DNA of 64,000 nt from Streptomyces venezuelae (GCF_008642375.1 NZ_CP029194.1:5130501-5194500), one strand, 5' to 3'; positions 26,577-35,186 are shown, numbered from the stretch's first letter. Numbers and translations are program-made. Notes: generated by a model from the letters alone, not told the origin.

Positions 26577-28505
26577 ATGACGCAGCCACCCCCGCCCCCG
26601 CCGAACCAGCCCCCGGATCCCCAGGGCGGCTTCGGCGCGCCCACGCCCCCGCTGGGGGCACCTCCCGGGCCGCAGGGCCCAGGGGGACAGCAGCCGGGTT
26701 ACGGCTATCCCCAGCAGCCGCCGCAGTCACAGCCCGAGCCGGGTTACGGCTACCCGCTGGGGGCACCTCCCGGGCCGCAGGGCCCGGGGGGACAGCCGCC
26801 GCAGCCTGACGCGGGTTACGGCTACCCCCAGCAGCCGCCTACGGCTCCGCAGCAGCCCCCGTACGGCTACCCGACGGCTCCGCAGCAGCAGTACCAGCAG
26901 CCGGTCCAGCCGCCGTACGGCTACCCCGCGCAGCCGCTGGGGGCACCTCCCGGGCCGCAGGGCCCAGGGGGACAGCCCTACGGCGGCTACCAGACCGCTC
27001 CGGTCCCGGCCGTGGCGGGCGGTGGCAAGAAGCTGTCGGTGCAGCTCCAGATCGTGATCGCGGCGGCCGTCGCCGTCGTCCTGATCGTCGGCACCGGCAT
27101 CTGGTACGCCAACTCGGAGAGCGGCGACGGCAAGAACGAACAGCCGCTGAGCTCGGCGGGCGCCTCGCAGGGCGGCTCGCAGGGCGGTTCCGGCGGCGGG
27201 TCCCAGGGGACCGGCGGGGGCGGCAGCGAGAAGCCGCCGGCCCAGACCCAGGCGAAGCTGACCTTCCAGCTGCCCAAGCCCGGGGTCCCGGACGTCACCG
27301 ACGTCTCCGGCTCGTGGGTCACCGACAAGGCGTACGTGAAGACGGGCGTGAACTCGCTCGTCGCCCACGACCTCACCAAGGGCACGCCCGTCTGGACGCT
27401 GCCGCTGACCGGCCAGATCTGCGGCACCTCGCGTCACGTGACCGCCGACAACAAGCTGCCGATCCTCTTCGAGGCCGCCAAGCGGGTCCCGCCGCGCTAC
27501 TACCAGCAGTGCACCGAGGTCGGCGTGGTCGACCTCGACACCGGCAAGCTGATCTGGTCCACCTCGGTCACCGGTGGTTCCGCCGGTGACCAGAAGGCCC
27601 GGTTCAGCGAGGTCACGGTCAGCGGGACGACGGTCGCGGCCGGCGGCAACGACGGGGGCGCGGCCTTCGACATCGCCAACGGCAACCCCCGCTGGAAGCC
27701 GCAGGCCAACGACCAGGACTGCTTCGACCTGGGCTACGGCGGCGGCGCTGGTCTCGTCGCGGTCCGCAAGTGCGGTCCGTACGACACCCAGTACGTGCTG
27801 ATCCAGAACCTCAACCCGATGACGGGCGCGCCGCTCTCGCAGTACAAGATGCCGACGGGCGTGAAGTACGCGTCGATCATCTCCACCAAGCCGCTGGTCG
27901 TCGCGGCCGACGTCGGCGACAGCGCCGGTGACGGCAGCGGCATCTCGGACTTCTTCTCCCTGGACGAGAAGACCGGCAAGCTGAAGGCGAAGATCACGGC
28001 GGACGCCGAGCAGTACGCGGGCCGCTGCCGCTCGACGAAGGTCGAGTCCTGCACGAAGGTCCTCGTCGGCAACAACCGCCTGTACGTGCCGACCGAGGAG
28101 CACGAGGGCGCCAGCGGCGAGTACGGCGACGAGACCAACGAGGTCATCGCCTTCGACCTGGCCACGGGGCGGACGGCGCCGGAGAAGGCGGACGCGGGGG
28201 ACAAGTACACGCTGGTCCCGCTCCGCATGGACGGCGGCAGCCTCATCGCCTACAAGGCCCCGCCCTACGACAAGGGCGGGCGGATCGTCTCGATCGACGG
28301 CGTCACCATGAAGGAGACGCTGCTCCTCGAGAACCCGGCGGACGCCACGGTCAACGACATCGAGAACTCCTTCTCGCCGGACTACTCGGAGATCCTGTAC
28401 CGCGACGGAAGGGTGTTCATGTCCGCCATGATTCTCTCCAAGCCGCGGGCGTCGGCATCGCCGGCAGACAAGGAGCCTCTGGCGGTGTCGTACAGCACCC
28501 GCTGA
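26577..28505 (+). CDS. Membrane-anchored PQQ/beta-propeller protein, second paralogue
   Basis: This is a 642-residue paralogue of the preceding gene with the same plan: a Pro/Gly/Gln-rich head, one membrane helix at about residues 155-180 (IVIAAAVAVVLIVGTGIWY), a Ser/Gly-rich linker, and a PQQ-type propeller (WTLPLTGQICG, LDTGKLIWSTS, ENSFSPDYSEI). Three 40-bp near-identical DNA copies inside the head encode LGAPPGPQGPGGQ. It starts 13 nt after the upstream stop, so the two form an operon ended by a strong terminator. The two proteins diverge strongly in their propellers, so they may have different ligands. The function is unknown. Confidence 0.8.
   Translation: MTQPPPPPPNQPPDPQGGFGAPTPPLGAPPGPQGPGGQQPGYGYPQQPPQSQPEPGYGYPLGAPPGPQGPGGQPPQPDAGYGYPQQPPTAPQQPPYGYPTAPQQQYQQPVQPPYGYPAQPLGAPPGPQGPGGQPYGGYQTAPVPAVAGGGKKLSVQLQIVIAAAVAVVLIVGTGIWYANSESGDGKNEQPLSSAGASQGGSQGGSGGGSQGTGGGGSEKPPAQTQAKLTFQLPKPGVPDVTDVSGSWVTDKAYVKTGVNSLVAHDLTKGTPVWTLPLTGQICGTSRHVTADNKLPILFEAAKRVPPRYYQQCTEVGVVDLDTGKLIWSTSVTGGSAGDQKARFSEVTVSGTTVAAGGNDGGAAFDIANGNPRWKPQANDQDCFDLGYGGGAGLVAVRKCGPYDTQYVLIQNLNPMTGAPLSQYKMPTGVKYASIISTKPLVVAADVGDSAGDGSGISDFFSLDEKTGKLKAKITADAEQYAGRCRSTKVESCTKVLVGNNRLYVPTEEHEGASGEYGDETNEVIAFDLATGRTAPEKADAGDKYTLVPLRMDGGSLIAYKAPPYDKGGRIVSIDGVTMKETLLLENPADATVNDIENSFSPDYSEILYRDGRVFMSAMILSKPRASASPADKEPLAVSYSTR
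26651..26975 (+). repeat. Three 40-bp copies of a palindromic element inside a coding head
   Basis: Copies at 26651-26690, 26756-26795 and 26936-26975 read GCTGGGGGCACCTCCCGGGC followed by CGCAGGGCCC(A/G)GGGGGACAG. They are identical except at one position. The unit contains CCCGGG and inverted parts, resembling a hairpin repeat that is common in Streptomyces intergenic DNA. Here it is in frame, coding LGAPPGPQGPGGQ. Confidence 0.85.
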
Positions 28506-28527
28506 CACCTCCGAGGACTCGCCGCGC

Positions 28528-28563
28528 GGCCCGGCGCATCGGTTCACACCGATGCGCCGGGCC
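28528..28563 (+). terminator. Rho-independent terminator after propeller operon
   Basis: A perfect 16-bp stem, GGCCCGGCGCATCGGT with its complement and a TCAC loop, is followed by a short GTTTG tract. Confidence 0.85.
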
Positions 28564-28643
28564 GTTTGCGTGGTACGCGGGCTGGTGAGGAATTCGAGGT
28601 CGAGCGGGCCGTGCCGGGTGTCGGCGGGCCCGGAGGATGGGGG

Positions 28644-29339
28644 ATGACCGGGATGGGCGTACGCCTCGTGGTGGTCGACGACCACCGACTGCTCGCCGAG
28701 GCCCTGGCCTCGGCGCTGAAGCTGCGCGGGCACCGGGTGCTCGCGGCGGCGGCGCCGGTGGCGGGGGCGGCGGAGCTCGTGGTGGCCCGGGCGCCTGAGG
28801 TGTGCCTGCTGGGCACGGCGGCCCCGGCCGAGCCCGGCACCTTCGACGTGGTCGCCCGCATCAAGCGGGAGCGGCCGCAGATGGCCGTGGTGGTGCTGGG
28901 GCCGGTGCCGTCGCCGCGGGGGATCGCGGCGGCCTTCGCGGCCGGGGCCTCGGGGTACGTCCGGCACGACGAGCGCATCGAGGGCGTCGAGCGCGCGCTG
29001 GTGAAGGCCCGGGCGGGGGAGTCGGCGGTGGCGCCGCAGCTGCTCCAGTCGGCGTTCGCGGAGCTGCTCAACCCGTCGGTGCGGCAGGACGACGAGGGGC
29101 AGCGGCTGCTGCGGCTGCTGACGCAGCGGGAGGTGGAGGTCCTCGTCCGGGTCGCCGAGGGGGAGGACACCCGGCTGATCGCGGCGGGGATGCGGATCGC
29201 ACCGAGCACGGCGCGGACGCATGTGCAGCGGGTCCTGATGAAGCTGGGCGTCGGTTCGCGTCTGGAGGCGGCGGCGCTCGCGGCCCGGACGGGGCTGCTC
29301 GACCGGGCGGTGCCGATCCAGCGGGGCACTCTCCCGTAA
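28644..29339 (+). CDS. LuxR-family regulator with degenerate receiver
   Basis: This is a 231-residue NarL/LuxR-type protein. Residues 6-120 form a CheY-like receiver, and 155-215 form a LuxR helix-turn-helix (LTQREVEVLVRVAEG, then IAPSTARTHVQRVLMKLGV). The acidic pair DD12-13 is kept, but the phospho-acceptor Asp is replaced by G57 (CLLGTAAP), the switch Thr/Ser is missing (VVVLGP), and the conserved Lys is R107. The receiver therefore should not be phosphorylated in the normal way. No histidine kinase is adjacent. The start at 28644 has GGAGG upstream. It likely binds DNA constitutively or senses a ligand or partner protein; the targets are unknown. Confidence 0.88.
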   Translation: MTGMGVRLVVVDDHRLLAEALASALKLRGHRVLAAAAPVAGAAELVVARAPEVCLLGTAAPAEPGTFDVVARIKRERPQMAVVVLGPVPSPRGIAAAFAAGASGYVRHDERIEGVERALVKARAGESAVAPQLLQSAFAELLNPSVRQDDEGQRLLRLLTQREVEVLVRVAEGEDTRLIAAGMRIAPSTARTHVQRVLMKLGVGSRLEAAALAARTGLLDRAVPIQRGTLP

Positions 29340-29438
29340 TCCTTCGATCACTTGTCCGTGCGCACGGACGGGCGAGCGTCCGACGGGCGGTCGTCCGGGT
29401 GTGCGGGCGGGCTTCGGCATTGACGGCGATGTTTGGAT

Positions 29439-29460
29439 GTGGTTCTTTGTGGGTGGTTCT
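29439..29460 (+). promoter_or_regulatory. Direct repeats in the gal leader
   Basis: GTGGTTCT occurs twice, at 29439-29446 and 29453-29460, in the T/G-rich stretch just before galT, with TTGACGG about 20 nt upstream. This looks like a promoter/operator for galactose-responsive control. It is pattern only. Confidence 0.45.
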
Positions 29461-29487
29461 GTTTGATCCCGCCCGGAGGGCACCCCC

Positions 29488-30531
29488 GTGAAGAAGACCG
29501 TCACCACGCTCGCCGACGGGCGCGAGCTCATCTACTACGACTCCCGCGACGACGCCGTCCGCGACGCCGTCGACCCGCGCCCCCTCACCCCCGTCGTCTC
29601 CCGCTCCGAGATCCGGTACGACGAGCTCACCGGCGACCCCGTCGCCGTCGCCTCGCACCGGCAGGCCCGCACCTACCAGCCGCCGGCCGACGCCTGCCCG
29701 CTCTGCCCCGGCCGGGACGGCCACGAGAGCGAGATCCCCGCCGCGGACTACGAGGTGGTGGTCTTCGAGAACCGCTTCCCCTCCCTCTCCGGCGGCGTCG
29801 GCCGCTGCGAGGTCGTCTGCTTCACCGACGACCACACCGCCTCCTTCGCCGACCTCACCGAGGAGCAGGCCCGGCTCGTCCTCGACGCCTGGACCGACCG
29901 GACCGCCGAACTCTCCGCGCTGCCCGGCGTCGAGCAGGTCTACTGCTTCGAGAACCGCGGCCAGGAGATCGGCGTCACCCTGCCCCACTCGCACGGCCAG
30001 ATCTACGCCTTCCCGTACGTGACGCCCCGCACGGCCCGGATGCGCCGCCGCCTCGACGAGCACCGGGCCGCGACCGGCCGGAACCTCTTCGACGACGTCG
30101 TAGCCCGGGAGCTGGCCGACGGCGAGCGGATCGTCCTGGAGACCGAGCACTGGATCGCCTTCGTGCCGTACGCGGCCCACTGGCCGTACGAGGTCCACCT
30201 GTACCCCAGGCGCCGGGTGCCCGACCTGCTCGCCCTCGACGAGGCCGCCCGCACAGAGTTCGCACAGGTCCACCTGGAACTCTTGAGGCGCTTCGACCGG
30301 CTCTTCGGCCCGGACGAGCCGCCGACGCCCTACATCGCCGCCTGGCACCAGGCGCCGTTCACGGACGCCCGGCGGGAGGACTTCGGACTGCACCTGGAGC
30401 TTTTCACCGTCCGACGGGCCTCTGGCAAGCTGAAGTTCCTCGCGGGCACCGAGTCCGGCATGGGCGCGTTCATGAACGACGTACGGCCGGAGGACGCGGC
30501 CCGACGCATCCGAGAGGTGGCGAGCAAGTGA
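29488..30531 (+). CDS. galT: Galactose-1-phosphate uridylyltransferase
   Basis: This is a 347-residue enzyme of the Leloir pathway that exchanges UMP between UDP-glucose and galactose-1-phosphate. The catalytic nucleophile histidine lies in PHSHGQIYAF, the H-x-H-x-Q motif, and CPLCPG near the N terminus is the first zinc-binding part. The GTG start has CCGGAGG 9 nt upstream. It is the first gene of a galT-galE-galK operon with GTGA overlaps at both junctions. A direct-repeat leader suggests regulated transcription. Confidence 0.95.
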   Translation: MKKTVTTLADGRELIYYDSRDDAVRDAVDPRPLTPVVSRSEIRYDELTGDPVAVASHRQARTYQPPADACPLCPGRDGHESEIPAADYEVVVFENRFPSLSGGVGRCEVVCFTDDHTASFADLTEEQARLVLDAWTDRTAELSALPGVEQVYCFENRGQEIGVTLPHSHGQIYAFPYVTPRTARMRRRLDEHRAATGRNLFDDVVARELADGERIVLETEHWIAFVPYAAHWPYEVHLYPRRRVPDLLALDEAARTEFAQVHLELLRRFDRLFGPDEPPTPYIAAWHQAPFTDARREDFGLHLELFTVRRASGKLKFLAGTESGMGAFMNDVRPEDAARRIREVASK

Positions 30532-31523
30532 CCACGGCAGCCAAGAAGTACCTGGTGACCGGCGGGGCCGGATACGTGGGCAGCGTCGTCGCCGCCCACC
30601 TCCTGGAGCGGGGCCACCGGGTCACCGTCCTCGACGACCTCTCCACCGGCTTCACCGAAGGCGTCCCGGAAGGCGCCGAGTTCATCGCGGGCCGCGTCCA
30701 GGACGCTGCGAAGTGGCTGGACGGCACCTACGACGGGGTCCTGCACTTCGCCGCCTTCTCCCAGGTCGGCGAGTCCGTCGCCAAGCCCGAGAAGTACTGG
30801 GACAACAACGTCGGCGGCACCATGGCCCTCCTCGCCGCCATGCGCGAGGCCGGCGTGCGCAAGCTCGTCTTCTCCTCCACCGCCGCGACCTACGGCGAGC
30901 CCGAGTCCGTCCCGATCACCGAGTCCGCGCCGACCGCGCCCACCAGCCCCTACGGCGCGAGCAAGCTGGCCGTCGACCACATGATCGGCGGGGAGTGCGC
31001 CGCCCACGGCCTGGCCGCCGTCTCACTGCGCTACTTCAACGTCGCCGGGGCGTACGGCGCGCTCGGCGAGCGGCACGCGCCCGAGTCGCACCTGATCCCG
31101 CTCGTCCTCCAGGTCGCCCTGGGCGAGCGCGAGGCCATCTCCGTGTACGGCGAGGACTACCCGACCCCGGACGGCACCTGCGTCCGCGACTACATCCACG
31201 TCGCCGACCTCGCCGAGGCCCACCTCCTCGCCCTCGACGCCATGACGGCGGACGAGGTGCCGGCCGGCGAGCACCTGATCTGCAACCTCGGCAACGGCAA
31301 CGGCTTCTCCGTCCGCGAGGTCGTCGAGGCCGTCCGCGCGGTCACCGGACACCCGATCCCCGAGCTCACCGCCGCGCGCCGCCCCGGCGACCCGGCCGCC
31401 CTCGTCGCCTCCGCCGGCACCGCCCGCGAGCGGCTCGGCTGGACGCCGTCCCGGCCGGACCTGGCGGACGTCGTCGCCGACGCCTGGGCCTTCGCGCGGC
31501 AGCGGGCGGGGGTGCGGCCGTGA
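30528..31523 (+). CDS. galE: UDP-glucose 4-epimerase
   Basis: This is a 331-residue extended SDR that interconverts UDP-galactose and UDP-glucose, regenerating the galT co-substrate and supplying UDP-galactose for wall and glycan synthesis. The NAD motif is TGGAGYVGS, and the catalytic Ser and Tyr-Lys are in SSTAATYG and YGASKLAV. It starts at GTG 30528 in a GTGA overlap with galT and overlaps galK the same way. The length and motifs are canonical. Confidence 0.95.
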   Translation: MTTAAKKYLVTGGAGYVGSVVAAHLLERGHRVTVLDDLSTGFTEGVPEGAEFIAGRVQDAAKWLDGTYDGVLHFAAFSQVGESVAKPEKYWDNNVGGTMALLAAMREAGVRKLVFSSTAATYGEPESVPITESAPTAPTSPYGASKLAVDHMIGGECAAHGLAAVSLRYFNVAGAYGALGERHAPESHLIPLVLQVALGEREAISVYGEDYPTPDGTCVRDYIHVADLAEAHLLALDAMTADEVPAGEHLICNLGNGNGFSVREVVEAVRAVTGHPIPELTAARRPGDPAALVASAGTARERLGWTPSRPDLADVVADAWAFARQRAGVRP

Positions 31524-32668
31524 GGTCGACGAGTGTCGCCGCCGGTTTTGAGGCGCTGTACGGCGCCGCCCCCGACGGGGTGTGGGCCGCCCCCGGGCGG
31601 GTCAACCTCATCGGTGAGTACACCGACTTCAACGACGGCTTCGTGCTGCCGCTCGCGCTGCCGCACACCGCCGTCGCCGCCGTCTCGCGCCGCGACGACG
31701 GCGTTCTCCGCCTGCACTCCGCCGACGTCGACGGCGGGATCGTCCAACTGGACGTCGAGGAGCTCGAACCGCTCTCCGGCGGCGGCTGGGCGGCCTACCC
31801 GGCCGGAGTCGTCTGGGCGCTGCGGGAGGCAGGGCACCCGGTGGCGGGGGCGGACGTCCACCTCGCCTCGACCGTGCCGACGGGCGCAGGGCTCTCCTCC
31901 TCGGCGGCCCTGGAGGTCGTCACGGCACTCGCCCTGAACGACCTCTTCGGCCTCGGGCTCTCCCGGCCCGAGCTGGCGCGGCTCGCCCAGCGCGCGGAGA
32001 ACGCCTTCGTCGGCGTCCCCTGCGGCGTCATGGACCAGATGGCCTCCGCCTGCGCGGAGGAGGGGCATGCCCTCCATCTGGACACCCGCGACCTCTCGTA
32101 CCGGCAGGTCCCCTTCGACCTGGCCCGCGAGGGGCTCCGGCTGCTCGTCGTCGACACCCGGGTGAAACACGCGCTCGGGGACGGCGCATACGCGGAGCGG
32201 CGCGCCGGCTGTGAAGCGGGTGCGCGGGCGCTCGGCGTGCGCGCCCTGCGTGACGTGAGCTCCGTGCACCTGCCCGAATCCCTCGCACTCCTGAGCGACG
32301 ATACGGTTCTGCGCTACGTCCGGCACGTCGTCACGGACAACGCCCGGGTGGAGCGCGTGATCGCCCTCCTGGACGCCGGCGACACCCGGGCCGTCGGCCC
32401 GGTCCTCACCGAGGGGCACGCCTCCCTCCGGGACGACCTCCGTGTCTCCTGCCCCGAGCTGGACCTCGTGGTCGATGCGGCCAACGCGGCCGGGGCGCTC
32501 GGCGCCCGGATGACCGGCGGCGGCTTCGGCGGCTCGGCCGTCGTCCTTGTCGACACCGACCGGGCGGAGGCGGTCTCCGCCGCCGTCGGGAAGGCCTTCG
32601 CCGAGGCCGGGTACACGGCTCCGGGGATCTTCCCGGCCGTGCCCGCGGGGGGCGCGCGCCGCCTCTGA
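31520..32668 (+). CDS. galK: Galactokinase
   Basis: This is a 382-residue GHMP kinase that phosphorylates galactose at C1. The galactose-binding signature is GRVNLIGEYTDFNDGFVLP, the ATP loop is PTGAGLSSSAAL, and the late motif is TGGGFGGSAVVL. Catalytic Asp is in GVMDQMAS. It starts at GTG 31520, overlapping galE by 4 nt. It closes the gal operon. Nothing is odd about it apart from its length, slightly short for the family. Confidence 0.95.
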   Translation: MRSTSVAAGFEALYGAAPDGVWAAPGRVNLIGEYTDFNDGFVLPLALPHTAVAAVSRRDDGVLRLHSADVDGGIVQLDVEELEPLSGGGWAAYPAGVVWALREAGHPVAGADVHLASTVPTGAGLSSSAALEVVTALALNDLFGLGLSRPELARLAQRAENAFVGVPCGVMDQMASACAEEGHALHLDTRDLSYRQVPFDLAREGLRLLVVDTRVKHALGDGAYAERRAGCEAGARALGVRALRDVSSVHLPESLALLSDDTVLRYVRHVVTDNARVERVIALLDAGDTRAVGPVLTEGHASLRDDLRVSCPELDLVVDAANAAGALGARMTGGGFGGSAVVLVDTDRAEAVSAAVGKAFAEAGYTAPGIFPAVPAGGARRL

Positions 32669-32919
32669 TCCCCGCCGGGCAACGCTCGTACAAACGGACG
32701 ACTTCGCACAGTTCCGCCAAACGGCCCCCGCCGCGCCGCCCCACCCCTACTGTGAGGGGCGGCGCCGGTGGGGGCCGGTGCTGTTCAGGGGTCGAGCCCA
32801 GCCGGGTACGGCGCCGCGAGCGGGGTAACAGTCAACGCACGGCGGCGGCCGTGCGACCGGCGGACCCGCCCCCGGCGCCGTGCCCGCGCCGGTCGGTTCC
32901 TCGACACTTGGGGGTGTCC
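32669..32919 (+). other. Intergenic region upstream of LuxR gene
   Basis: This 251-bp non-coding stretch between galK and a LuxR regulator holds TACTGTGA-like sequence near 32748. I see no terminator and no confident promoter. Confidence 0.5.
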
Positions 32920-33705
32920 GTGGCACGTATCCGGGTCCTGGTGGTGGACGACCACCGCATCTTCGCCGAGTCGCTGGCCGCCGCTCTCGCGGCGGAACCC
33001 GACGTCGACGTCTCCGCCGCGGGCAGCGGCCCGGCCGCCTTGCGCTGCCTGGACCGCGGGGTCGCGGAGGGGCGCAGGTTCGACGTACTGCTCGTCGACG
33101 CCGAGCTGGGCGCCGGCCCCGTCGCGGCGACGACCGCCGCGGCGCGCACGGTGCCGGACCAGGCGGAGCCCGTGGTCGACGGGATCTCCCTGGTCGCGGG
33201 GGTGCGCCGGGCCCAGCCCGCCGTCCGTACCGTCGTCCTCGCCGAGAAGGACGACCCGCGCAGGGCGGCCCTCGCCCTCCAGGCCGGGGCCTCGGGCTGG
33301 GTCGCGAAGGACTGCTCGCTCCAGCGTCTCCTCGCCGTGGTCCGGGGGGTGTTGCGGGACGAGACGCATCTGCCGCCCGCGCTGCTCACGGGCGTCCTGC
33401 GGGAGCTGACCGAGGCCCGCAAGCACCGCACGGACAGCGAGCGGCTCGTGGAGTCGCTGACGCCGCGCGAGCGGGAGGTGCTGCGCTGCATGGTCGCGGG
33501 CCTGGGCCGCAAGGCGGTCGCCGAGCGGCTCTTCCTCTCCCCGCACACCGTCCGTACGCACATGCAGAACGTGCTGGGGAAACTGGGCGTCCACTCGACC
33601 CTGGCGGCGGTGGCGCTGGCCCGCCGCGCGGGCGTCGGCCCGGCACCCCTGGAAGCGGACGTCCTACCCGGGGATGTTGTCGAACGGGGCGGTCAGCCGG
33701 CGTAG
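32920..33705 (+). CDS. LuxR-family response regulator
   Basis: This is a 261-residue NarL-type regulator. The receiver is complete: DD10-11, phospho-acceptor D60 in VLLVDAEL, and K130 in GWVAKD. About 25 extra residues (ATTAAARTVPDQAEPVV) sit after D60, where the receiver is normally compact. The C-terminal LuxR helix-turn-helix is LTPREREVLRCMVAG and LSPHTVRTHMQNVLGKLGV. GTG 32920 has GGGG upstream; GTG 32914 is possible. Its 3' end overlaps the convergent MarR gene by 42 nt. There is no cognate kinase beside it, so it is an orphan response regulator. Confidence 0.88.
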   Translation: MARIRVLVVDDHRIFAESLAAALAAEPDVDVSAAGSGPAALRCLDRGVAEGRRFDVLLVDAELGAGPVAATTAAARTVPDQAEPVVDGISLVAGVRRAQPAVRTVVLAEKDDPRRAALALQAGASGWVAKDCSLQRLLAVVRGVLRDETHLPPALLTGVLRELTEARKHRTDSERLVESLTPREREVLRCMVAGLGRKAVAERLFLSPHTVRTHMQNVLGKLGVHSTLAAVALARRAGVGPAPLEADVLPGDVVERGGQPA

Positions 33706-34161
33706 CAGCGCGGCCAGTTCGCCGCGCTGGGCGCGGGAGAGCTGGGCCAGGATGGCGCGCTCCTGGGCGAGGAGCCCGGCGAGTGCCTCGTCGGCGCGGT
33801 CGCGGCCCTCGGGGGTGAGCCGGACGAGGACCCCGCGCCGGTCGCTGGGGTCGGGGAGCCGCTCGACCAGGCCCTTCTTGGTGAGCCGGTCGATGCGGTT
33901 GGTCATGGTGCCCGAGGTGACCAGAGTCTGCGTCAGGAGCTGACCTGGGGAGAGCTGGTAGGGCGCGCCGGCCCGGCGGAGCGAGGTGAGGACGTCGAAC
34001 TCCCAGGGCTCCAGCTGGTGCTCGGAGAAGGCGAGCCGACGGGCGCGGTCGAGGTGCCGGGCGAGCCGCGAGACGCGGCTGAGCACCTCGAGCGGTTCCA
34101 CGTCGAGGTCGGGGCGCTCGCGGCGCCATGCTGCGACCAGTCGGTCGACCTCGTCCTCCAT
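33664..34161 (-). CDS. MarR-family transcriptional regulator
   Basis: This is a 165-residue winged-helix dimer regulator. The recognition region is LVTSGTMTNRIDRLTKKGLV, and the wing is RLPDPSDRRGVLVRLTPEG, the classic MarR DxRxxxLxLT pattern. The start at 34161 is preferred; the longer open frame upstream is non-coding. It faces a SAM methyltransferase gene across a 163-bp region with two inverted repeats that look like MarR sites, so it may repress that gene and itself. The ligand is unknown. Confidence 0.9.
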   Translation of the reverse strand: MEDEVDRLVAAWRRERPDLDVEPLEVLSRVSRLARHLDRARRLAFSEHQLEPWEFDVLTSLRRAGAPYQLSPGQLLTQTLVTSGTMTNRIDRLTKKGLVERLPDPSDRRGVLVRLTPEGRDRADEALAGLLAQERAILAQLSRAQRGELAALLRRLTAPFDNIPG

Positions 34162-34210
34162 GGCGATCAGTGTAGAGGGTCTGTTGACATAAAGTCTCTT
34201 GGGATCAAGT

Positions 34211-34241
34211 TTCTCGATATAGAGAATCTCGGTTGCGAGAT
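34211..34241. promoter_or_regulatory. Two inverted repeats in MarR-methyltransferase intergenic region
   Basis: TTCTC-N6-GAGAA (34211-34226) and ATCTCG-N4-CGAGAT (34226-34241) adjoin in an AT-richer stretch, with TTGACA at 34184. This is a likely MarR operator. Confidence 0.55.
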
Positions 34242-34324
34242 ATATTTCAGCCATGTGCGGGGAAGGGACCCGGCCGGAACATCGTTCCGTTTCGGTTACT
34301 CGTTCCAGCAAGGGGGCTTCGAAC

Positions 34325-35158
34325 ATGCATTCCGTGGAATCCGCCGCACCAACCTGGGATCCGCAGCAGTACCTCCGTCACTCCGGCCACCGCACCCGGC
34401 CCTTCCTCGACCTGCTCGCCCGAATACCACGCCTCCCGGCCCAGGACCGGCCGGCCCGGATCGCCGACCTCGGCTGCGGCCCGGGAAACGTCACGGCGCT
34501 CCTCGCCGAGCACTGGGCCGACGCCCACATCACCGGCTTCGACCTGTCGCCCGACATGCTGGAGCGCGCCGAGAAGGACTGGTCCGGCACCACCCGGGGC
34601 GGCGGCTGGCTCGACTTCCGGGCCGCCGACGCCGCGCACTGGACGCCCGCCGAGCCCTTCGACCTGATCGTCTCCAACGCGGCCCTCCAGTGGGTGCCCA
34701 ACCACCCCGAGTCCTTCGCCGCGTGGATCGACGGACTCCGCCCCGGCGGCACCCTCGCCTTCCAGGTGCCGGGCAACTTCGTCTCGCCCAGCCACGCCCT
34801 GATCGGCGAACTCTGCGACGCCCCCGAGTGGCGCTCCCGCCTCGGCGACCAGGGCCGCCGCTTCGTCCACATCCTCGACGCGGCCGAGTACCTCACCCGG
34901 CTCACCGACCTCGGCTGCGAGACCGAGGTCTGGGAGACCACGTACTGCCGGCTCCTCCAGGGCGAGGACCCCGTCCTCGACTGGGTGCTGGGGACGGCGC
35001 TGCGGCCCGTCCTCACGACGCTGGGCGACGACCAGGCGGCGATCGACGCGTTCCTCGCGCAGTACCGGACGCTGCTCCGGCAGGCCTATCCGCCGGGCCC
35101 GCACGGCACCGTCTTCCCGTTCCGCCGGGTCTTCGCCGTCGCACGCAAGCCGGCGTGA
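34325..35158 (+). CDS. SAM-dependent methyltransferase, trans-aconitate type
   Basis: This is a 277-residue class I methyltransferase closely resembling trans-aconitate 2-methyltransferase (Tam). Motif I is IADLGCGPGNVT, motif II is ITGFDLSPDML, and later family residues are SNAALQWVPNH and FQVPGNFVSPSH. Tam esterifies trans-aconitate, removing an aconitase inhibitor. The start ATG 34325 has AAGGGGG upstream; an open frame from 34253 looks non-coding. A MarR gene diverges upstream, and a bidirectional terminator follows. The substrate is inferred from overall similarity, so function as Tam is likely but not certain. Confidence 0.85.
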   Translation: MHSVESAAPTWDPQQYLRHSGHRTRPFLDLLARIPRLPAQDRPARIADLGCGPGNVTALLAEHWADAHITGFDLSPDMLERAEKDWSGTTRGGGWLDFRAADAAHWTPAEPFDLIVSNAALQWVPNHPESFAAWIDGLRPGGTLAFQVPGNFVSPSHALIGELCDAPEWRSRLGDQGRRFVHILDAAEYLTRLTDLGCETEVWETTYCRLLQGEDPVLDWVLGTALRPVLTTLGDDQAAIDAFLAQYRTLLRQAYPPGPHGTVFPFRRVFAVARKPA

Positions 35159-35186
35159 GGGCCGCGACGCACGGGCGCTTAACCAC

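Noticed and set aside
24689-28505. PQQ-dependent dehydrogenases
   Set aside because: The propellers lack recognisable PQQ or metal ligands and a catalytic Asp; only the blade pattern fits.
28644-33705. A two-component system made of the two LuxR genes
   Set aside because: They flank the gal operon on the same strand with no kinase beside either; one has a degenerate receiver.
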